A stretch of DNA of 12,622 nucleotides from Halomonas sp. (GTDB taxonomy: Bacteria > Pseudomonadota > Gammaproteobacteria > Pseudomonadales > Halomonadaceae): contig SKHS01000034.1 in NCBI GenBank assembly GCA_007116835.1, positions 1 to 12,622 on the forward strand, read 5' to 3'. The notes under the pieces are model-generated. The model made no database searches, was not told the origin of the DNA, and was given only the letters and a program-made list of their open reading frames with translations. Below, in pieces: positions 8,208 to 12,622 of this stretch (its first letter is position 1; each line of letters opens with the position of its first letter). A program made the translations under genes and the position numbers.

Positions 8208-8226
8208 GATAATAAGTTGCATTACC
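8208..8226 (-). promoter_or_regulatory. Candidate Fur box upstream of the iron-binding protein gene
   Basis: By eye, 13 of 19 positions match the classical Fur consensus GATAATGATAATCATTATC. The left half GATAAT is perfect and the right part CATTA-C nearly so, with the mismatches in the centre. It lies 23-41 bp before the binding protein start, where Fur with Fe2+ would block initiation. The match is suggestive for an AT-rich promoter gap but unproven. Confidence 0.45.
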
Positions 8227-8239
8227 GGAAAAATCCTAT

Positions 8240-8251
8240 TGAAACGTTTCC
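8240..8251. promoter_or_regulatory. Candidate LacI/Cra-family operator
   Basis: GAAACGTTTC at 8241-8250 is a perfect 10-bp palindrome with the central AACGTT seen in many LacI-family operators. With its flanks (TGAAACGTTTCC) it differs at one position from the Cra/FruR-like TGAAACGTTTCA. It sits between the divergent binding protein and ATPase genes, 55 bp from the former. A regulator for it is not encoded in the window. Confidence 0.35.
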
Positions 8252-8411
8252 TTGCTGTGTCGTCAAGCTAAATAGTAATGAAACGCATCTCTATTTTCGT
8301 TCAGAAGCGTGCATCTCTCCCCAATAGAAAATAGAATGTAAATAACTTTCAACCGTGTTCGCAGCGGCACTGGTTTATCATGTCGCAGGTGGACGAGACA
8401 ATGGTGAAATA

Positions 8412-9509
8412 ATGACGGCAACTGTGTCACTTTCCGACGTGTCAGCCCCAGCATCGGCGCTGTCACTGCGTGGTGTTCAGCATACCTTTGCGGCGAATAA
8501 GGTCGTGAAAGGTATCGATCTTGACATTGCCCCTGGTGAGGTTGTTTGCCTACTAGGCCCCTCTGGCTGTGGTAAAACAACGTTGCTGCGTATTGCAGCG
8601 GGGCTTGAAGTAGTACAAGAGGGGGCGGTGAACCTTGATGGGCAGTCGATAGCTAGACCAGGTAAACGCCATGTGCCGCCAGAAAAGCGCAATGTCGGCC
8701 TCGCGTTTCAAGACTCTGCGCTGTTTCCCCATTTAAGTGTGCTCGAAAACGTCACCTTTGGTCTTAAACACCTGCCTTCTGCCCAGCGCCGGGCGCGTGC
8801 CTTAGAGTTGTTAGCTCAACTAGGAATGGCCGACTACGCGGAAACGTACCCCCATATGCTGTCAGGTGGTCAACAGCAGCGCGTTGCCCTAGCTCGTGCA
8901 CTGGCCCCCACGCCCAAACTAATGTTGTTAGATGAGCCGTTTTCCAGCTTGGATGCACGGCTGCGTGACCGAATCCGCGATGATACGCTGCATGTGTTGA
9001 AAAAGCTGGGTTCGGCAACGCTGTTGGTAACCCACGACCCTGAAGAAGCCATGTTTATGGCGGATCGTATTGCCCTGATGCGGGATGGCAAAATCGTTCA
9101 AACAGGCACGCCACGAGAGCTTTACTGCACCCCCATTGACCCGTTTGTGGTGACTTTTTTTGGTGAAGTGAACGAGCTTGCTGGTGTGGTGAAAGGTGGC
9201 ATGGTTCAAACGCCAGTCGGCGCGGTGGATGCCAGCTGGCTACCAGACGATAGCGATGTTCAGGTGATGATTCGCCCTGAAGCGCTGCGCATTAAAGAGC
9301 GCGACTTACCGGCCGACGCTCACGAGCACAGCCATGTGGTAATGGCTAAGTTACTCGGGCGTTCAAGCCTTATTCACCTGTGCGCACATGGGGAAGATGG
9401 CCAAGAGGCTCACCTGCATGCCAGGGTGCCAGGGGTGTTTTTACCCCAAGAGGGCCAGCCGATTGATATCGACCTGGATCACTCTCAGGTCTTTATCTTC
9501 CCGCGATAG
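8412..9509 (+). CDS. fbpC: Fe(3+) ABC transporter ATP-binding protein
   Basis: A 365-residue ATPase that powers iron import from the cytosolic face. The ABC domain (about 16-245) has Walker A GPSGCGKTT at 49-57, Q-loop Gln100 in LAFQDSALFPH, signature LSGGQQQR at 150-157, Walker B LMLLDE at 170-175, D-loop SSLD and H-loop His208 in VTHD. A C-terminal regulatory (TOBE-like) domain follows from about 255 to the end; the motif VMIRPEAL is typical of iron and sulfate/molybdate-type importers. The ATG at 8412 has GGTGA 4 nt ahead. An upstream GTG at 8355 would add 19 residues that do not resemble the family, so it is rejected. The gene is divergent from the binding protein and convergent with the permease. 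Ferric iron as substrate is inferred from those neighbours. Confidence 0.92.
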   Translation: MTATVSLSDVSAPASALSLRGVQHTFAANKVVKGIDLDIAPGEVVCLLGPSGCGKTTLLRIAAGLEVVQEGAVNLDGQSIARPGKRHVPPEKRNVGLAFQDSALFPHLSVLENVTFGLKHLPSAQRRARALELLAQLGMADYAETYPHMLSGGQQQRVALARALAPTPKLMLLDEPFSSLDARLRDRIRDDTLHVLKKLGSATLLVTHDPEEAMFMADRIALMRDGKIVQTGTPRELYCTPIDPFVVTFFGEVNELAGVVKGGMVQTPVGAVDASWLPDDSDVQVMIRPEALRIKERDLPADAHEHSHVVMAKLLGRSSLIHLCAHGEDGQEAHLHARVPGVFLPQEGQPIDIDLDHSQVFIFPR

Positions 9510-9577
9510 CCCTTGGGGTTGGTTTTTTGAAAAGCTAGTTCTGCAACAGCGCGTACCGCTTTAGCGTTAGATATCGC

Positions 9578-11278
9578 CTACTCGGCCTGGCTGCCAGGTC
9601 GAGCCCTGCGCATGGCTAAGCTGAGTAGGATAACCGGCAAGATCCCTACCACCACGATGGTCAGCGATGCGGTAGAAGCCTCTGCCAAACGCTCATCAGA
9701 GGCGAGGCTGTGAGCCCGTACCGCTAAGGTGTCAAAGTTGAAAGGCCTTAGAATAATAGTAGCAGGCAGCTCCTTCATGGCATCCACAAATACCAGAATG
9801 CCGGCCGCTAGCAAGCTGCTGCGCATTAGCGGCGTGTGAATACGGCGCAGCGTGCCGCCGGCGGTTTGGCCTAGCGTGCGCGAGGCAGCATCCATGCTGG
9901 GTGTGACCTTACCGAGGCTCGCTTCTACCGCATTGAAGGAAACCGCTAAAAAGCGCACGACATAAGCGTAAATTAAGATAAACGCTGAGCCACTAAACAC
10001 CAGTCCAATGATCTTGCCGTAGTGGGCATGTAGCCACGTATTCAGAGTGTTATCTAACCAGGCAAAGGGAATTAAAATGCCCACAGCGACAACCGAACCT
10101 GGAATGGCATAGCCCATCGCCGCAATGCGGGTAAACAGCCGTGCGCTAGGCGAATTGTGCAGCCTAACACCATAGCTCAGCAGCACCGCCAGCCCCACCG
10201 CAAGCAGTGCAGCGGTGGCAGAAAGGCTTAAGCTGTTAACCGCAAATCCGATAAAGCGGGTGCCAAACAGGCTGTCACCGGTCTGAATCGCTAGGTTAAG
10301 CAAAATGCCGCTGGGTAATAAAAAGCCGATCAAAATAGGCAGTAAACACCCAAGCGTTGCCCCCAGTGCCCGCCAGCCATGCAGGCGATACTCTGGCAGC
10401 TGTTGGTAGCGATTGGTCGTGTGGAAGTAGCGACGTTTGCCGCGTGAGTAGCGCTCTAAAAGCACCAGTACAATCACAAAGGTCAGTAAGCAAGCCGCTA
10501 GCTGGGCGGCTGCTACTGGCTCACCTAAGCCAAACCATGTTCGGTAAATGCCCGTTGTAAAGGTATCCACGCCAAAAAATTGAACCGCACCAAACTCATT
10601 AAGGGTTTCCATGAGTACCAGAGAAACGCCGCCAACCAGCGCTGGGCGAGCCAGCGGCAGAGCAACGCTGGCAAACAAATGCCAGGGGCCGCGTCCAAGC
10701 GTGCGTCCCACATCCAACACACATACTGACTGTTCCAGAAATGATGCGCGGGCCAATAGGTAAACATATGGATACAGAACAAAGGTGATGAGCGTTGCTG
10801 CGCCGCCCAGCGAGCGCACATTCGGGAAATAGTAGTCGCCAACCCGCCAGTCAAACCATTCGCGCAGCACGCTTTGCAGCGGTCCCGCGACCTGTAAAAA
10901 ATCCGTGTAGGCGTAGGCAATCACGTAGGTGGGCACGGCAAGTGGCAGTAGCAGGGCCCATTCGAAAATGCGCTTACCTGGAAAGCGGCACATGACCACC
11001 AACCAAGCGGTACCGGCACCAATAATCAGCGTGCCCAGGCCGACCCATAGCACTAGCCAAAAGGTATTGGACAGATAGCGAGGTAGCACTGTGCTGGCGA
11101 GGTGCTGCCAAACGCCTTCGGTAGGTAAAAAGATGTGGCTAAACACCACCAGGATGGGTAGCGCCACGGACAAAGCGATTAAAAAGAGCGCAAATGACCA
11201 AGGGTTTAGCGACAGCGCAAAGCGTGAGGCAAAACCTGAAAGCGGAGCCGAGGGTGAGCGGCGAGCAGGCGTAGGCAC
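9578..11278 (-). CDS. fbpB: Fe(3+) ABC transporter permease, two fused membrane modules
   Basis: A 566-residue inner-membrane protein with about 12 hydrophobic segments, built of two permease modules in tandem as in FbpB/AfuB/SfuB. Each half carries the cytoplasmic EAA-type loop that docks the ATPase: about 185-211 (DVGRTLGRGPWHLFASVALP) and about 452-483 (EASLGKVTPSMDAASRTLG). The C-terminal half also has the usual DAMKELPAT stretch. The start is moved to a GTG at 11278: AAGGAG lies 8 nt before it, while the TTG at 11320 that opens the longest frame has no good site. The short N-terminal tail is Pro/Ser-rich before the first membrane segment near residue 28. It converges on the ATPase gene with 68 bp between stops and no clear terminator there. 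It must share the transport complex with fbpA and fbpC although it is transcribed separately. Confidence 0.9.
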   Translation of the reverse strand: MPTPARRSPSAPLSGFASRFALSLNPWSFALFLIALSVALPILVVFSHIFLPTEGVWQHLASTVLPRYLSNTFWLVLWVGLGTLIIGAGTAWLVVMCRFPGKRIFEWALLLPLAVPTYVIAYAYTDFLQVAGPLQSVLREWFDWRVGDYYFPNVRSLGGAATLITFVLYPYVYLLARASFLEQSVCVLDVGRTLGRGPWHLFASVALPLARPALVGGVSLVLMETLNEFGAVQFFGVDTFTTGIYRTWFGLGEPVAAAQLAACLLTFVIVLVLLERYSRGKRRYFHTTNRYQQLPEYRLHGWRALGATLGCLLPILIGFLLPSGILLNLAIQTGDSLFGTRFIGFAVNSLSLSATAALLAVGLAVLLSYGVRLHNSPSARLFTRIAAMGYAIPGSVVAVGILIPFAWLDNTLNTWLHAHYGKIIGLVFSGSAFILIYAYVVRFLAVSFNAVEASLGKVTPSMDAASRTLGQTAGGTLRRIHTPLMRSSLLAAGILVFVDAMKELPATIILRPFNFDTLAVRAHSLASDERLAEASTASLTIVVVGILPVILLSLAMRRARPGSQAE

Positions 11279-11286
11279 GTCGGTGT

Positions 11287-11292
11287 CTCCTT
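11287..11292 (-). promoter_or_regulatory. Shine-Dalgarno AAGGAG that sets the permease start
   Basis: Read on the minus strand this is AAGGAG, followed by 8 nt and GTG (11278-11276). It lies inside the longer open frame from the TTG at 11320 and is the best ribosome site in the area, so it decides for the 566-residue product. Confidence 0.75.
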
Positions 11293-11390
11293 GGACGAGG
11301 TTGGCAGCTTGGCTCGTCAATGCGAAAAAATAGCGGTTGCAAATAATATCACTTGCGAAGCATTGCTGCAGCTAACCCCCCGCTCATAAT

Positions 11391-11414
11391 AAAAAACCCT
11401 CGCATTAGCGAGGG
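11391..11414 (-). terminator. Rho-independent terminator of the TRAP permease gene
   Basis: On the minus strand a 7-bp stem CCCTCGC / GCGAGGG (11414-11408 with 11403-11397) with a 4-nt loop is followed by six T (11396-11391). It lies 24 bp past the TAA of the TRAP gene and separates it from the permease gene further along the same strand. Confidence 0.88.
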
Positions 11415-11438
11415 CTTAAGGTCTGGCGTGAAAGGGCG

Positions 11439-12622
11439 TTAATAGCCCACCATCAAGGCCGGTAGGCCGGTTACTAGCCAGGGGAAGAAAGCCATTAACG
11501 TACATGCCAGTAGGATGAGTGCGACAAAAGGTATCACGGCTTTGTAAAGGTCGACGATCTCTATTCCTGGGGGCGATACGCCTTTTAGGTAGAACAGCGC
11601 GTAGCCAAACGGCGGCGTTAGGAAGGAGGTTTGTAAGACCACTGCCACCATGACAACGAACCAGAGTGGGTCTACGCCCATCTGTTGCACAATAGGCAGC
11701 ATGATAGGGAAGCTGAGCAGCACGATACCTGTCCAATCCAGGAACATGCCCAATATAAAGACCAAAAACAGCATCATAATCAGCGCGCCGGTAGTACCGC
11801 CTGGCATCGCCAATAATAAATCCTGAATAACCTGCATACCGCCACCGCGCGAGAAAACACCCGTAAACGCCGTCGCACCTACCAGCACCAGCATCACCAT
11901 GGTGGTGGTTTTTCCGGCATCAATTAGAGTGTTGTAGCACGTAGAGATTTTGCGGTCGCCGAAGATTAAAAACAGAATAAAGGCAATAAGCACGCCAATC
12001 GCCGATGCTTCCGTCGCAGTAGCAACGCCAGTAAACAGCGCGCCTAACACGCCAAGTATCAGTGACATCGGTGGAACGACGTACTTACCCAGCATAATTA
12101 ATAGCTGTTTCGTGCTGACTTCAGCTCGTTCAGCTTTCGGCACCGGTGGCCCGTAGGAGGGTTTGAAGTGGCAGATCAATAGCACATACAGGGCGTACAT
12201 AAAGCCCAGCATGACACCTGGCACCATCGCACCGGCAAACAACGCACCGACCGAAACAGGCGAGTAACTAGCCATCAAAATCAGCATGATGCTAGGGGGG
12301 ATCAGAATGCCCAGACAGCCACTGGCCATAATGACCCCAGCGCTAAGCTCTTTGTTGTAGCCATATTTGAGCATTGGCACCAGTGCAATCATCCCCATGA
12401 CGGCAATGGAGGCGCCGACGATGCCGGTGGTGGCAGCCAGTAAGACCGATACGATAACAACAGTAAGTGCTAAGCCACCACGCAGATTGGCAAGCAGTAA
12501 GCGCATGGCATCAAACATTTTCTCCGTGACGCCTGAATCATTGAGAAATCTGGCCATCAACACGAATAGAGGGATGGCTACCAGGACATAGTTATCCATG
12601 GCATTGCCGAAAATATTATTAA
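11439..12622 (-). CDS. TRAP transporter large permease subunit (DctM-like), 5' end cut off
   Basis: A polytopic inner-membrane protein of the TRAP family, which imports organic acids or similar solutes using an ion gradient together with a small membrane subunit and a periplasmic binding protein. The visible 393 residues are nearly all hydrophobic segments broken by short loops, with family stretches such as AIPLFVLM, SGCLGILIPPSIMLILMA, FLDWTGIVLLSFPIMLPI and TSFLTPPFGYALFYLKG. The last is typical, from memory, of the mannitol/chloroaromatic-type large subunits. The ATG at 12599 is unlikely to be the true start: the frame stays open to the edge and encodes NNIFGNAM, which continues the family sequence, so some 40-60 residues lie beyond the window. 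The partner genes should also be there. The substrate cannot be told from this part. Confidence 0.9.
   Translation of the reverse strand, partial: NNIFGNAMDNYVLVAIPLFVLMARFLNDSGVTEKMFDAMRLLLANLRGGLALTVVIVSVLLAATTGIVGASIAVMGMIALVPMLKYGYNKELSAGVIMASGCLGILIPPSIMLILMASYSPVSVGALFAGAMVPGVMLGFMYALYVLLICHFKPSYGPPVPKAERAEVSTKQLLIMLGKYVVPPMSLILGVLGALFTGVATATEASAIGVLIAFILFLIFGDRKISTCYNTLIDAGKTTTMVMLVLVGATAFTGVFSRGGGMQVIQDLLLAMPGGTTGALIMMLFLVFILGMFLDWTGIVLLSFPIMLPIVQQMGVDPLWFVVMVAVVLQTSFLTPPFGYALFYLKGVSPPGIEIVDLYKAVIPFVALILLACTLMAFFPWLVTGLPALMVGY

Noticed and set aside
8285..8318. Direct repeat GCATCTCT (8285-8292 and 8311-8318)
   Set aside because: Eight bases repeated once at 26 bp spacing is expected by chance often enough, and no regulator is known for it.
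8097..8327. A 76-residue plus-strand frame in the divergent iron gap
   Set aside because: Its first third is the complement of the fbpA signal peptide region. The rest is rich in unrelated residues, and it covers the candidate regulatory sites.
8355..8411. N-terminal extension of the ATPase from a GTG
   Set aside because: The added 19 residues have no family match, while ATG 8412 has a GGTGA ribosome site and begins just before the conserved domain.
9510..9577. Possible terminator after fbpC (CCCTTGGGG then a T run)
   Set aside because: The stem would have a 2-nt loop and only three pairs, so no credible hairpin forms, although the T run is real.

Overview
The window looks like core chromosome of a halophilic gammaproteobacterium close to Halomonas. 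The basis is protein resemblance recalled from memory: a Pseudomonas/Halomonas-type homoserine kinase next to polA, a FutA-like iron uptake system, a TRAP transporter, moderate-to-high GC, and an acidic interdomain linker in PolA. This is a judgement from family resemblance, not a database match. Nearly all of the DNA is ordinary, well-conserved housekeeping and transport sequence. I found no CRISPR array, toxin-antitoxin pair, phage gene or transposase.

Layout. Positions 1-108 are AT-leaning DNA with no recognisable gene. They end abruptly at the 3' half of a threonine tRNA (109-157), whose 5' half is absent. A strong terminator follows (199-222). This is the pattern left at the far end of an element that integrated into the 3' end of a tRNA gene, so the window probably starts just inside a genomic island. 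From there on: an FAH-family hydrolase (484-1149, +); a two-sided terminator (1176-1206); speA, arginine decarboxylase (1234-3153, -), translationally coupled to thrB, homoserine kinase, upstream of it (3153-4109, -); then polA, DNA polymerase I (4284-7058, +), divergent from thrB and closed by a terminator at 7089-7122.

The second half is an iron(III) ABC importer cut into three transcription units: the periplasmic binding protein (7160-8185, -), the ATPase (8412-9509, +) divergent from it, and the fused double permease (9578-11278, -) converging on the ATPase. The 226-bp divergent gap holds a Fur-box-like sequence and a separate perfect palindrome resembling a LacI/Cra-family operator. The window ends in the 3' part of a TRAP transporter large permease gene (11439 to the edge, -), followed on its own strand by a clean terminator.

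How the genes work together: the binding protein should capture Fe3+ in the periplasm, the double permease carry it through the inner membrane, and the ATPase drive transport. thrB and speA share a message, although they belong to threonine and polyamine synthesis. The most notable items are the island-border tRNA fragment, the two candidate operators in the iron gap, and several start sites that differ from the longest open frame (hydrolase, polA, ATPase, permease).
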